Positions 22,909-34,539 of a DNA stretch of 64,000 nucleotides are shown here, one piece after another. The notes under the pieces were generated by a model. That model had not been told where the DNA came from, did not search any database, and worked only from the letters and a program-made list of their open reading frames with translations. A program made the position numbers and the translations under genes. The DNA lies in assembly GCF_964355755.1 (NCBI RefSeq), contig NC_092680.1, positions 2,335,001-2,399,000 on the forward strand, written 5' to 3'. The DNA is from Antedon mediterranea (taxonomy: Eukaryota > Echinodermata > Crinoidea > Comatulida > Antedonidae). Position 1 is the stretch's first letter; every line of letters begins with the position of its first letter.

Positions 22909-22942
22909 GAACCATACCATGAAAGCCCCAGTGGTCGAATAT
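22909..22942 (+). mobile_element. 5' head fragment of SINE family B
   Basis: ATACCATGAAAGCCCCAGTG matches the sequence just upstream of, and including, the acceptor stem of the copy at 54997 (ATACCATAAAAGCCCCAGTG). The match breaks off after GGTCGAAT, where an AT repeat begins. The shared ATACCAT shows that the repeated unit starts before the tRNA-like part. Confidence 0.6.
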
Positions 22943-22949
22943 ATAAATA

Positions 22950-23245
22950 TATACATGAGACAAGCAACTTAGGTGGTTATTCCCAATTAATGGTCCAAGA
23001 TAATGTAAATTTTGATTTTATAATAATTTTTATAATATTAGAAAATTATAAATACACACTTCCCTGATTAGCATGTAGCATGTACAAGTATCTTTATTTA
23101 TAATTTATTTGATTACCACATTTATTATTTCTTTGAAACCTGCTTACTAAATTTTTACTATTTGTATTTAAAATGTTTTTAAATAAAGAAAAGAAAAAAA
23201 AAAAGAAATACATAAATATGCTACTTATGGGTGTTGATCCACTTC
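22950..23245. other. AT-rich spacer ending in an A-rich tail
   Basis: Bases 23160-23212 end in TTTTTAAATAAAG followed by an A-rich run, resembling a retrotransposon 3' end. No coding remnant precedes it. Confidence 0.4.
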
Positions 23246-23261
23246 ACTAGGGTTAAGATTT

Positions 23262-23520
23262 TAAGATAATAGATGGACATACAGATTACCAGAATGGCAA
23301 CCAAGGGTAGGAAAGAGAAAATGAGGAAGACCGAAAAGAAGGTGGAGATATGAAATACATTGGAACTGCTGCATGGACTAGGACAGCAAGAATTAGACAG
23401 AAATGGAAATGTTATGAGGAGGGCCTCATTCAACATGGATGAACTATGCCTAGATAGGGTTAATGAGAAAAATGTGGAATATAAAGGATAAAACCCGAAA
23501 CCTTGAATATAAAAAGAAAG
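23262..23520 (+). mobile_element. LINE 3' fragment (RTE-like C-terminus)
   Basis: In one plus-strand frame from 23271 the translation reads RWTYRLPEWQPRVGKRK-stop-GRPKRRWRYEI. After a frame change it continues IGTAAWTRTARIRQKWKCYE and EGLIQHG, with a stop at 23440. The sequence 'GRPKRRW-D-I ... W-R-T-A-R-R-x-W-K' is the typical C-terminal signature of RTE-like and related non-LTR elements. One in-frame TGA (where CGA would give Arg) and one frameshift mark decay. The minus-strand open frame over the same bases (23221-23523) is a shadow. Confidence 0.72.
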
Positions 23521-23529
23521 CACCTTTTA

Positions 23530-24290
23530 CCACAAAACCACACTTTACTAAAAGTCATAGGGCAACTAAATTGTTTGTTTTGTTTTCATTAGTTGTTTTT
23601 TCTTAAGGTGCATACTAAACTGATTAGTGGTGATGATCAAGCTCATATCCATGTTTTTCAGGTGGTTTTGTTTTTCCCCCAAAAGAAATTGTCATGAGCA
23701 ATTGGCTAGAGGCCTATTTACTATCATATCTGTGGTTAGTGTGTAGTTTTAAAGGGCACTTAAGAAAATAGGAGGGTTTGTCTGTTACATAATTAAGAAC
23801 GATTAGGATTACTAATTACAAAATAATAATGTTTTTTTGTTCTCTTTTTTATTGTATCAATTTGAAATGCTTAAATCATGTATATGAAATATAAACAATT
23901 TTAGACAATTAATAGACTTTTTTATTTTTATATTTTACTAAATAGCAAGTGAAGAAAAAGTGAAGGAGAACAAAAAAATTGTATAGTGTAAATACAAAAG
24001 GGGAAATAGAAAAATCTTGAATGAATGGAATTTAAAAAAAAATAAAAAAAAAGTCTTTACAACTACTTGCATGTAAATAAATAAAGGTACGTAAAGATGA
24101 GAAATCTACAAAAAAAAAACTTGAAGTTGTCTTGTGTTTAATTTTCAGATGCTCTACCTACTGACTGCAATACCTCCCAAGTTCCATTTCTCTTAATATT
24201 TTGGGAAGACACTTTTATTACAAATGAATTATTATGAAAACTCAATTTATTAAACAATTCTTATATAAATATTCTGAAAGTAATTAAGAT
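23530..24290. other. AT-rich spacer, nothing recognised
   Basis: A- and T-rich runs (for example near 24030-24055). No gene or defined repeat. Confidence 0.5.
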
Positions 24291-24299
24291 CACGGGTCA

Positions 24300-25920
24300 T
24301 GCAAATTTGATTGAAAAAAAGTACCGCGGTACATCTGTATGTCCACGGGCAGCTTGAATCCCAAATAGATAAAGAAGCCGGTACAAAAAAATCATTTCAA
24401 AGAATTAAACTTAAAGTCACTGAACTCAATGATGATAAACATGTAATATATGGAAGAGTGTTAAATATTAGATTTAATTGGTGCACTTTTTCTTCCAGTA
24501 ATTTTCATATTGATCTATAACCTTTTCTTGGATCGTTATTAAATAATTCTTCTATTGTGGGCAAGATCGTGCCAAATGGAAATGCCGCAAATGTTTTGCA
24601 ATATGAAATTCATCACTGAAACTGACATAGGGCCAAAAAGGCTAAAGCAACTGATCGTGGGAAACAGCGGAGAAGCAAAAGTTGCTAGCATCTGCTCCTA
24701 TACTAATGATACCTCCCACAGCTCTGTCACCCACTGATCAGAAAGAATCTACACAGCTCAGAAGTGGTCACGAAAAGGCGAAGCCATCTGACTTTGAAAT
24801 CACAATACGTCAACCCACATCACGACCTATGCATCGTGATACGTGACGCAGCACGCCGCGGTTGAAATGCCAAAAGATTAGTGTTCTTTGAAGCAACCTT
24901 TTTTGAGCTTTGCCCGTGTGTGCACTCAGGGGCAAACGATTTCCCCCTTCTCTGTAGGCAGATAACCCAGTCAAGTTTAATAAAATATTGATGTAAAACA
25001 TCTACATGATTGTAAAGAAGATCAAAAGTTCGTCATCATTACCAACCTAAATGTTAACAGACTCTCAATCATATTAGTACATTCATTTAAAATTAAATGT
25101 TTTAAAAGAGATTGCCAAAAATGTTCTTCAATGGATTCCAACCAAATTTTCTACTTGTGTTTGTGTTATCAATTTTTAAAACCATTATTGAATTGTAGAA
25201 TTTCTTTTGAAAATTGGAATAATTCAAAAAGTAGTCATACAATACGATATTTAGATTAAAATGCAAGTTAATGATGTTGTTTCAATTTAGAATTTCATTA
25301 TGTTCAGTTCTTACAGGCTGTTGCAGCTTAAGGCCTCCTGGGTTGAACTACAAAAGCTGTATCTACATCATTATTACATCACACCTAATGTTAATTCATA
25401 GCTACCATATCTTGTGGGTAAAACGTTCTTATTCTATTTTTGTATCAAAATGAGTGACATACTTTAAAACAATCAGCTAAAGAAATTCAATTTACCTTTT
25501 ATTGATAAAAAACATTTTTTTATTTATCAATATAAAATTTGAGTACTTTTACATTAGTTTATACAACCAGCTAAAAAAATATAGTTCTTAATAAATAATT
25601 GTAGATGAAAAATTCAAGATATTATTCGCAATATGAGAGGTATAACATACCCATCAACATATAAAAAAGTTAACATCAAGATAGCTTCGCTATCAAATTT
25701 CTACAACTACTGCACTTTTGTATATCAGAATATTAGGGTGAAGGGTTTGAAGATACGTAATTGATTATGCCCACATGTTCTATTGTAAGAAATTAAATTT
25801 TGTAGGTATTTTTTCAGGCCTTTACAATGCATTGCTCAGGTATTCCGATCACACCTGAGAAATTAACTATTCATAGTCAGTAAAATCAGTTATCAATAAT
25901 GAAGATAACTTAATTTCCGT
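24300..25920. other. Spacer with unassigned open frames
   Basis: The 69-residue frame at 24311-24520 (TELNDDKHVIYGRVLNIRFN region) looks somewhat protein-like but has no recognised domain, ATG context or splice evidence. Bases 24760-24960 contain several CpGs and words such as CGTGATACGTGACGCAGCACG without a frame that could be defended. The rest is AT-rich. Confidence 0.4.
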
Positions 25921-25924
25921 TGAA

Positions 25925-26460
25925 ATTCATCCAATGCATAAACCGCATGCCACAAACACATCAGTTTCTATGTCTAAATACGTAATGACATGTGCAGCGA
26001 CTACCTGGCGCCACAAAAGGTGGAGGGCGCAGCGCTGCCGACATGTGAGCAAATACATTCCCTGCGGAGGCTCGCCCCTGATGCTAACCCCAGATAAAAG
26101 GGCAGGTAAAGGTGGAGAGGCTGCATTTGGTCTGACCCAGGGGTTCAGCAGGGTGGCTCCACAGCAGTACACCACCCCTGGAGCAAATGCCACATGCACT
26201 TTTTACCTCACCTCACAAGCATGTGACCCACACTGCCCCTAAACACCAGGGTGTACCAAACACTCAACCTGCTGAAAATTACTTTATGGAATTAGATACG
26301 CAAGTAATCAAGTCACTCTGCACACACATTCAAGTTTTTCAGCAACTTAAGGTGTCAATTCAAGCACCTTTAAGAGGGTCAGTATTGTGGAATCACAAAG
26401 ACATGTGCGTATACTCGCCTATGATCCCATCTTGTTTGATGTTGTAGTAACTATTGACGG
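25925..26460. other. GC-rich island, unassigned
   Basis: This island has open frames on both strands (25934-26242 plus; 25927-26199 minus) and sharply higher GC than its flanks, with words such as CTACCTGGCGCCAC and GGTGGAGGGCGCAGCGCTGC. Neither frame shows a domain. Like the island at 21085 it could be an inserted repeat, a decayed retro-copy or a unique regulatory stretch. I found no terminal repeats or poly-A tail. Confidence 0.4.
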
Positions 26461-26469
26461 GTTAGACCG

Positions 26470-28795
26470 CTTTTGCTCCCTACCATCACCCCATGCACTT
26501 TTAGAATGTAAAAGTCAATAACATACATGCTATTGTCACATACAACAGCATGAAAGATTATTAAACATAGGTCAAACAAGACTGACAACTCTGACAATAC
26601 ATGCATTAAAACAAACTAGCATGCTCTAAAGTAATCATTCAAGTATAAAAAATTTTATAATAAGTTTTATGTGTAAATCTAAAATAACTCTAAATTTAAA
26701 ATTTGTTTATAATATAAAAGAAAGTTGAAAATATAATTAATATATCAACTTAAGTGTTTAAAAGGCCAGGTGCGGGCAAAAAATTTCTATTGATCATACA
26801 TTCCAATAATTATCGATCTATAGTTTCCCCTATGTTTCATAATTTTTGGGATTTTATTTGTGTTACACGAGCTTGTTGAAAATAAGCACTTTCTTATCAG
26901 TGGGGGGATAGTTCAAATTACACAGTAAAATCTCTATTCTTTTGTACACAAATTTTGTAAATAGAGGGGCATTTTTAAAAGCTACGAAAAATAAACAGTG
27001 TGGTAAAAAAATTTATCAGATGACTAAGTATAGGTAATATAACTTGAATATTACATTCCTGGAATTTTTATTCAACTTCAAATTTTTATTTTCATGCTAT
27101 AGCAAAAATTATCCACCGTATATCCACCATCTTTTTCACCTTCTAGGGAGTCACAAGACATGTTATTACATTAGGTTAACTACCTAACTACTGACAAAAG
27201 GTCTTCCTGGTTTTTATGGAAGAATTTTGCAAAATTTTGTATTTGGCCGTATTAAGGGAAATTCATGTTTTTTCGTGTTGATTTCTGTTACAAATATTTG
27301 ATTTATGTACAATTAACCAAATATTATATTTAAAATTCATGCCTGAGCTATGTAAAAAACTTCTAAAATAACTTTAAATTTAAAACTAGCAAAATAATTT
27401 ATAATATAAAAGTTAAATTAAGACAATTAAAGTACAGTAAATGTTTAAAAAACAAATATCTCACCAAGAAGCAGAATTGAGAACTTATGTATTAAATAAT
27501 TTTGATATATTTACTAACCAACTATTTCCATAATATTGCAGAAGTAAATTAAACATCAATAAGTGCATTTGTTTTCAAAAATATAATTGATTTACATAGT
27601 GGTAATGCCTTATGAAATCACTGTACTTTCATAGATTTTTAACCCAAACATTGGTTCATAGGCCTATAAGAAGAACGTTCAAACTTTTTGCTGATGAATT
27701 ATGTTCTCCACAATGACATGATAACATTGTTGTGGTTTTATACTAGATAGGTCATGTGCACTATCTGAAATATTGGATCTAGTAAGTTACAATTATATAT
27801 TTTATATTTTATGCATTGTCTGACACACAACAAACTGTGAAACAAACTAAATAATTGTAAACCCTTTTGGCGAAGTGTGTTGATCGACAGAATTGGGTCA
27901 AAATAACTGCCTCACAATCAGAATATAAAAAAAGTGCGGCAACCCACATAAAAGATGGTTTTAAAAATGTCTAATTGGGGCACACAACCTTGAACATATA
28001 GACAAACATTTTAACTACAGTAGTGAATGGAATTGGTTGAGTACTCCATCAAAAAATAGATTTTCTATCAGAACAAAGGGCCGGGGCGGCAAACAAAGAT
28101 GGGCTACACAACCTTGTGTACTCTTTATCAATTTCGTACAATTTACAAAACTTTGATATTGTCCCGATATAGGCTACGAATAATAAACCTAACAAAACTG
28201 AATTGACCGCAACACATTTCAGGTAATTAATTGATTATATAAAGTAAACTAAACACAAGTTAAGTATTATCCATTGTTTGTTATCGTAATTACTTTTCAC
28301 CTTTTACCTGCATTTATGGTAAAACACATTTTTTACCTGAATGGTGTAATGCCCTGACAAATAAGACATAGGATTCATTTATTTTTATTGCGTCTTTCTC
28401 TTAAGTATTCGTCTATACAAAGCATTTGAAATTACCTCCTTTTTTTTTCATTTGACACTTTTCAACATAGGAAAAAGATCACTGTAATTTGATTATACCC
28501 CCAATGATCTTATTAGGGCATACGTTAAAAAATCGTATCTCCTTAACTGCTTGTAGTTTTTTTTCCAAATACCAACTCAGTGTGTTAAAATACCATATTC
28601 TAAAATATACATACCACTTTTTTTGCCTCAGGAGCCTGACTTTAAAACTATATATAGTATTTTGGTTGGAGTGAACCATTAATTACAGTGAAAGTTTTTA
28701 ATTGAATTCTTTTTACAGACAACTCTTACAAAAACCAAAAATGTGCCCATAAACTCAAACATTTTCATTTATAAATGTTTTCAATTTATTCTATA
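26470..28795. other. AT-rich spacer with one dispersed direct repeat
   Basis: TCTAAAATAACTNTAAATTT, then TTTATAATATAAAAG, occurs near 26677 and again near 27361, about 685 bases apart, showing a local duplication. No genes, RNA genes or other defined elements were recognised. Confidence 0.5.
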
Positions 28796-28800
28796 AAATT

Positions 28801-28885
28801 CTTCTTCTTCTTAACGTTTTCCGTCTTCCGACATTACGCTTTCCACAATTTGTTTCCATTTCTATCTGTTTATGGCAGGATGGTT
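28801..28885 (-). mobile_element. LINE 3' terminal fragment with (GAA)n tail, copy 1
   Basis: On the minus strand the sequence reads WKQIVESVMSEDGKR-stop (stop codon at 28811-28813), followed by GAAGAAGAAG. The same peptide with small changes is found at 34870. A short conserved peptide ending just before a GAA microsatellite is the expected 3' end of an RTE-like non-LTR element. An in-frame TAG two codons before W shows decay. Confidence 0.7.
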
Positions 28886-28889
28886 TGTT

Positions 28890-29205
28890 ATTGTGTTAGT
28901 GTCTACATGTCCTATTCTATTAAATAATTTAATATTTTTTAGTTCTTTCCATTATCTTACACAACTAGTTGGTTAAAATACTGAAAAAAGGGAACAGTGT
29001 ACACACATTTTTGTTTTGTTTATTTGTTTCTGTATCATTGGCTGAAAGCATTAGTTATTTAAATACCATTATCACCTTTTGCAAAAAGCAGATTGTGACT
29101 ATGATAACATATTGTATGATAAACTAAATTACATCTTTATTAATATTTGATACAATTTACTGAGAAATGAGATCAACCAAGGACAAGTGATGAAATTAGT
29201 TGTCA
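28890..29205. other. AT-rich spacer, nothing recognised
   Basis: No gene or repeat recognised. An ATTAATTAATC-type run follows at 29217-29246. Confidence 0.5.
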
Positions 29206-29307
29206 GCCAATGAATCATTAATTAATCAATTAATTAATCCATACGTGAGACCTGTTCATCATGATTGATCACTCAGCTGTCAAACAATCAATCAATCAAA
29301 TTCAATC

Positions 29308-29480
29308 TACATTATATTCAATATTAATGTTTATTTTTTATCCTATATAGTAATCAATAAACCATTTTTTATACAGTAAATTAAGTGGGCGAAATCTTGT
29401 GAGGGCTGCCGAGCCCAGAAACAGAACATTAATCAAATAAATTGTACATTATATTCAAAATTAATGTTTATTTGTTATGA
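29308..29480 (+). repeat. 137-bp spaced direct repeat
   Basis: TACATTATATTCAATATTAATGTTTATT at 29308 recurs with one or two changes at 29445, just upstream of the SINE. Between them is a GC-richer segment (GTGGGCGAAATCTTGTGAGG). Confidence 0.75.
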
Positions 29481-29550
29481 TATACAGCTATATATTATTA
29501 TGTCAATTTCTATCTTTAAAATTTAAAATTGATTTATTTATATATCCAAA

Positions 29551-29790
29551 GTAGAGTTGGATAGCCGAGTGGTTAGGACACTTGACTGTCATACAGAGAG
29601 ACCTCGGTTCAATTCCTGACAACTCCCAGTCTACTCAGTTGTAAATGAGTACCTGGTTGAAAAATACTGGGAGGATAAGGTGGCGTGGAAAGGAACTGGC
29701 CACCCTACCACATAATCCGGCTTAGTAAAATGAGTTCCTAACAGCTCATTCCCCTATGTTCAGAAAAGAATACTTACCTTTACCCTAAGG
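29551..29790 (+). mobile_element. Asp-tRNA-derived SINE
   Basis: Bases 29554-29625 are 72 long and tRNA-like. The ends GAGTTG and CAACTC pair as an acceptor stem. An A box (TAGCCGAGTGG) and a B box (GGTTCAATTCC) are present for RNA polymerase III. The anticodon region CTGTCAT with GTC at 29588-29590, followed by GAGACC, resembles tRNA-Asp. Downstream is a tRNA-unrelated body with CTACTCAGTTGTAAATGAGT, ACCTGG, GGAACTGGCCACCCTACC and CAGCTCATTCCCCTATG, ending near TACTTACCTTTACC. This architecture (tRNA head, conserved body, short tail) defines a SINE. Only one copy of this body was found in the window. Confidence 0.85.
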
Positions 29791-29799
29791 TCACCAATT

Positions 29800-30388
29800 C
29801 ATTATTTTTTTTTGTAGAACTTTGTTGTACTTATTAAATAAGGTGGTTTATATTTAACAGTTATCAAGTATTAAATATTATAATAATAACCCTAAGTAGA
29901 AGATAAATAAACTCATTCAAATCCAAAATGGGGAAAGTTGGGTACTCTGCAAATGCCAATATCTAAACACTATACCTTGAGATAAGTATGCAAGCATGTT
30001 ACCAACCACAAAGTAAAAACTTAAAATGGCCTAGTTTTCACTTCACTCAACTACTAACAAGCGTTTGCCGTCCCCATTTCAGGATATTAACAATTATACC
30101 AATTATCAATAGTCATTATTGTGACATTTAAGACCACTGAACAATTTAATACGTCACAGCCTAGAAAACGTCCACTCAAAAATGCGTATATTGCGCTTGG
30201 TACTGAAGTATCGTATTAACCCACTCATTTCCCGGAGTTTTCCTGTGTGTGATTGTATGTGTTCATGATAATTATACTCAAAGTCACGATTCCAGCTGTA
30301 ACTGGGAATAAAGGAATATTCTTTTTTCTATACATAGGCCTACTGACGTCTCCTATACTAGTTGTTAGAGTATCTATTCTCTATAAAA
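29800..30388. other. Spacer, nothing recognised
   Basis: AT-rich to mixed sequence with one TAGGCCTAC near 30341. No gene or repeat. Confidence 0.5.
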
Positions 30389-30391
30389 ACT

Positions 30392-30636
30392 AAGGGTATG
30401 TTCAGATCTATGGAGTTTCATTATCGCAAAAAAAGGTCATATTGTAGTCAGCATTGTAATAGCAGAGTGATCAGACTCGATTAACTAATGCTTTCATTAC
30501 AAACTAAATTGTCACAGATTGATATATGCAATTGGTATACGGACGAAAGATCATTATCATAAGGTGGTTTCCACTAATCTTTTCCTAGTTCAGACCTATG
30601 GAGTATGAAATCATAACTATGTATGAACATGCCCTT
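30392..30636. mobile_element. TIR element (MITE-like), about 245 bp
   Basis: The left end is AAGGGTATGTTCAGATC and the right end ATGTATGAACATGCCCTT, inverted complements with few changes. TA lies at both outer edges. Inside, GTTCAGATCTATGGAGT near the left end and GTTCAGACCTATGGAGT near 30590 are direct repeats. The element is non-coding. The right arm shares TGAAATCATAACTATG with bases 911-935. Confidence 0.72.
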
Positions 30637-30639
30637 ATT

Positions 30640-33480
30640 GTGAAATCAATGTTGCTAAAAATATGAAGTTTTCTAAAAAAAGAGGTTTGGCTAACAGATT
30701 ACAAACTTTGTCAATCGCAGATATCGACACTGGTCTATGTAAATGGAAGATTTAAATGTACCTTTTTATTATTGGCTTAAACATGAAATAAAACTGTATT
30801 GTAAAGATGCAAGAGATTTAAATTAAGTTGTACAGTACTATACATGGTGTTAAATTGCTTGATTAATAGGTGAGCTTGTAAAACATTTTGACTAGAAGAA
30901 AATAAATTAAATAAGAAAAATGTTAAACAAAATTACTACAGCCTTGAAAGATCAACAAACCGCAATTTAACCATTTAAGAACAAAAGAAATCAAATTGAC
31001 ATCAAACGAAATACTCTTACTTCAGGTATTCATATCAGCATAGGTTATACAACAACAGGTGACATTTTATTTTGTAAAGATCGACTCGACAAAGCTGTCC
31101 GAACAAAAGAGGTATATCAAATCTGATTTAGTTAGCCCACCGCATTTCAACTTATGACGTTGCTATGTCTATGTTTTAAAATAAGAATGAAGAAACACAA
31201 AAGCCGCAGGAAGTATTTGGCATAGATAGACGGGTTAGGTTGTTCGGTAATGAATGATAAGTCTCCATAAATTATCACCTTATGATCGAGCCTTTTCCTG
31301 AATGTAAAACAGACCTAAGATGGATTACTTTGAACCCTTGCACCCATATCTGAAGCATAATGATCACTTTTTTTACCCATCAATTAGGAGTTAGCTACCA
31401 GGGAATAAGGCTGTTAACTTTTCTCCTTTACGCCTTGGAGGGTGAGGTATTTAGCTGTTATCGCAGCCGAGAAGGAGCGTAATCGACCTGACAGTATAAC
31501 AGATGGGGGAGTAGTAACAGATTATATAGCTATGGATCTTAAAATGTCATTCTATAGGCGCAAAAGGTAGTTACTTACGCGACACATTATCAATAAAAAA
31601 AATATGTAAATAATCATTTTGTGGCTACCGTATTTGTGTAAATACCCACAATGCCATCGAGATAAATGGCTTGCATAATATAATCATTAAAATGTCATTG
31701 TGTATACAGCAAAGTTGTTAATTTTCATACAGTTCTTTCATCAATAATTTGTCGCAAACATCAAAGAATGCAAATTTTTTTTCATTGAATCACTTTTATA
31801 GAAGGTTAAGTTTAAATGGATATCAAGATATATAGTGCCAATGCTGATTCCTTTAAGGGACCAAAATAATGTTCGGTTAAGTTCTCGCCAGCATTACTTT
31901 CCACTTCTAATGTCTGTGTTAAAAACGGAACAGTATCGATTTGTACGAGAACAAAGTTTATCTCAAGTACGAAAAGTACACCCTATGGCAATCTTAAGTA
32001 AAGTATCAAACTTCAGCAAAAGCGATGTTGTAGGGGCATGTAGGAAAGAACATTAGCACAATGCATCAAATAGAATTATTTCCTGTAAGGTCCAATGTCA
32101 GGAAGTACTCAGGTGCCTGATTGCTATTCATATTAAAACATCTTTCAAAAACATACAACAGGACATATTGTACGTAAATATGGAACTTATACTTAATAAT
32201 ATACCAGACATCAAGTCTTTAGAAACAATTTGCATTTTAATATGCATACACCACTTGTCAATCAAAGTCTATGTGTGTATGCTTTTTTCTATATCAAAGT
32301 TAAATTCCAGTTTATCGGAGTTAAATTGCGGTTTAGCCCCATTCCATGCAAAAAAATACACCAGTTAAATATCCAATATACTTCCATCCAATAGGAATTA
32401 AGCTTGTCTAATATTTTGTTGTAGAAACCTATCGGAGTTTAGTTACGTCAGATGTACCTCTGAAACAAATCAGAGTAAATCAGTGGTACATCAGAAATAT
32501 ATCGTGGATTAAGAAGGAGGTGTAAAAGAAAGTTAAAGTCTATTAAATGAGCTTTTAGAGCAGATGTTACTTGGATATGATTTGAACTAGCTTAAGTATG
32601 CATAGAACAAAAATTTACTTTAGTGGACAACAATGATACCCAAAACAAAATTGTCCTTTAAATTTGGATATTCAAACCAATTGGCAGTAACATAAACTTC
32701 AAATAGCTAAGTTTTAATGATGCAGTCCCAGATCCAGATCCTGAAAATGTTTCTTAAAAATGTATGTAGGAAGAAATTTCACTACATTAATACATTCATT
32801 GTATCTAAAAATGTCCTTGATATTTTAAACAGTTTTGAATGCAATTCCAGTATGTTTATCATCAAAAGCAACTCAATTTAAACTGTAAAAATATTATTAA
32901 TAAATTGATATTATATAATAACAATTCTTTAACAAATTACAAAAGTTAATTCTATTGGCTCAAAGAACTTGAATCTTTAACTTTTGATTGGCTTTCTAAC
33001 AACTCAGCAGGTAAGCATAGTTTGAAAGTTTTTAACAATGAAATCTCAGCTGATGCCTCAGCATGAAACCCTTATACTAAGTTGCTTTTAATTACTGTTT
33101 ATAGTAAACCAGGTAGGTTCGAATTGCTTCGTGACCACCTCTGAATTGTTCGCTCCGCAAGAGGGCTCACTTGTTTTTACGAAACAACTTGGCTATCGGG
33201 TGAATCATAATTGTATGTATTTTGCAACGAAATGATAAGGAAAATAAGAATGTTTAAAAATGATGAAATTTCAATTGTCTTTTCAAAGAAAATTCAAAGG
33301 CAAAAAACAACCCTCACAGTAACTTTGACTGTCTGGTGTTTAAAGTCTATACTATTTTTAACTGACAGGACTGGACTCCCTAAAATCATATGTACTAGAC
33401 CGCCCATTAAAAGTAATATTTCGCTGTCTAAACACCTCATTTATCATATGTAACTTTTTGAGCAGCTGCACTCAAACATG
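30640..33480. other. Spacer with mixed-complexity islands, no gene recognised
   Basis: Bases 31030-31560 are of higher complexity with several CpGs and include GCAGCCGAGAAGGAGCG, but lack a defensible open frame. Frames at 31835-32056, 32168-32368 and 33211-33453 have no domain and no splice support. No repeat family was recognised. Confidence 0.45.
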
Positions 33481-33484
33481 ATAC

Positions 33485-33596
33485 AAGAAAAATTACAATA
33501 TGCAATTAAAAGGACAAACTATAGGTATTTTTTCTGATTTTTTTTTATATTTTTATATAAATTAGACCAATAAAAGACGAATTGAATTGAATTAAT
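33485..33596 (+). mobile_element. Possible LINE 3' tail (GAATT)n
   Basis: TTAGACCAATAAAAGACGAA ends in GAATTGAATTGAATTAAT. This has the same tail type as the LINE fragment ending at 16872, with AATAAA just upstream. No reverse-transcriptase frame precedes it. Confidence 0.4.
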
Positions 33597-33676
33597 GATT
33601 CTCATTTAGACAAAGATGGAAAAGTTTTATTTTGTTTCAGTCCCAAAATCATTATTATAATGACATGGCTGAAATC

Positions 33677-34535
33677 CTTCAAGTTTCAAGTTTATTGTTT
33701 CACACAATACAATACAAAAGAACAGTAACATAAATTAATAAAAACAATTGTGTGAGGAGGACGCATTAAGCCAAGGCTTTAAGTTTGGTCCTCCAGATAA
33801 TTAATATATTTAATTATTTAATTTAAGTGAGAGAACAAAAATAAACTTCTTTCTTTCGTCAAATTGACAAATAAAATTAAACAAAAGGCACAAAAAAGAA
33901 AAAAAGAAAACAGTCTTAAGGCAATTGTGAATTACTAATGTTCTAAATAGTTTGAAATAAGTGTTTGTTTGTATTTTGTTTTAAATGTATTTATGATGGT
34001 TATTGCTTTTAGATTGAGCGGTAAGTTGTTCCATATATACGGTCCATTGCAAATAAAAGATGTTCTTCTAAGTAATATGGTATGCTTTTCGTTTATCAGA
34101 TTTTTTGCAGTTGAAGATCTGGTGTTGTAAGAATGATTAAAATTTTGAAAATAGGAGTAAAATTGAGTTGGTAATTTATTATGATTTAGGCGGAACATGA
34201 ATAAAGCTGTTTGGAGTTTATTTATATCAAATATATTTAAAGTATTGAGAGAATAAAAAAGTGGTTTAGTATGAGATTTTGGAGGTGCTCCCGAACAGAT
34301 TCTGATAGCCTTTTTTTGTAATTTAAAGAGAGAATTAATTTTCGTGTTATCAGAACCTGTCCAGGGGCAGCATCCAGTAAATTTATCTACAGTTATAGCC
34401 CAAGCAACATTGCAGTATGATAAATAGGGTAAAATAAGAGTATTATACAGGGAAAATAAGATGTTTAAAGGAAGTATGTACTTCAATTTACTTAAAATTC
34501 CAACGTTTCTCGAGATTATTTTAGTTAAAATCCTT
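33677..34535 (-). mobile_element. 5'-truncated LINE (CR1/L2/jockey-like) with RT C-terminal ORF
   Basis: The minus-strand ORF (33935-34486; open further upstream to about 34535, reading ISRNVGILSKLKY) encodes about 183 residues. Conserved blocks in order are LYNTLILPYLSYCNVAWA near residue 14, LFKLQKKAIRICSG near 53, PLFYSLNTLNIFDINKLQTA near 75, FMFRLNHNKLPTQF near 96, HSYNTRSS near 118 and IWNNLPLNLKAI near 150. These are the thumb and C-terminal region of non-LTR reverse transcriptases of the CR1/L2/Rex/jockey type. The stop is followed by about 250 bases of 3' UTR and AATAAACTTGAAACTTGAAG, a typical LINE tail. The endonuclease and the RT palm (with its catalytic aspartates) are absent, so the copy is dead on arrival. 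About 15 residues (KFTGCCPWTGSDN region) sit between CNVAWA and the LFKLQKKA block where related elements are usually shorter. No in-frame stop interrupts the remnant, suggesting a relatively young insertion. Confidence 0.85.
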
Positions 34536-34539
34536 GTAC

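Noticed and set aside
22757-22972. 71-codon plus-strand frame
   Set aside because: It spans a SINE tail, an AT microsatellite and a SINE head fragment, so it is a chance frame.
23221-23523. 100-residue minus-strand frame
   Set aside because: It is antisense to a LINE C-terminus that reads convincingly on the plus strand.
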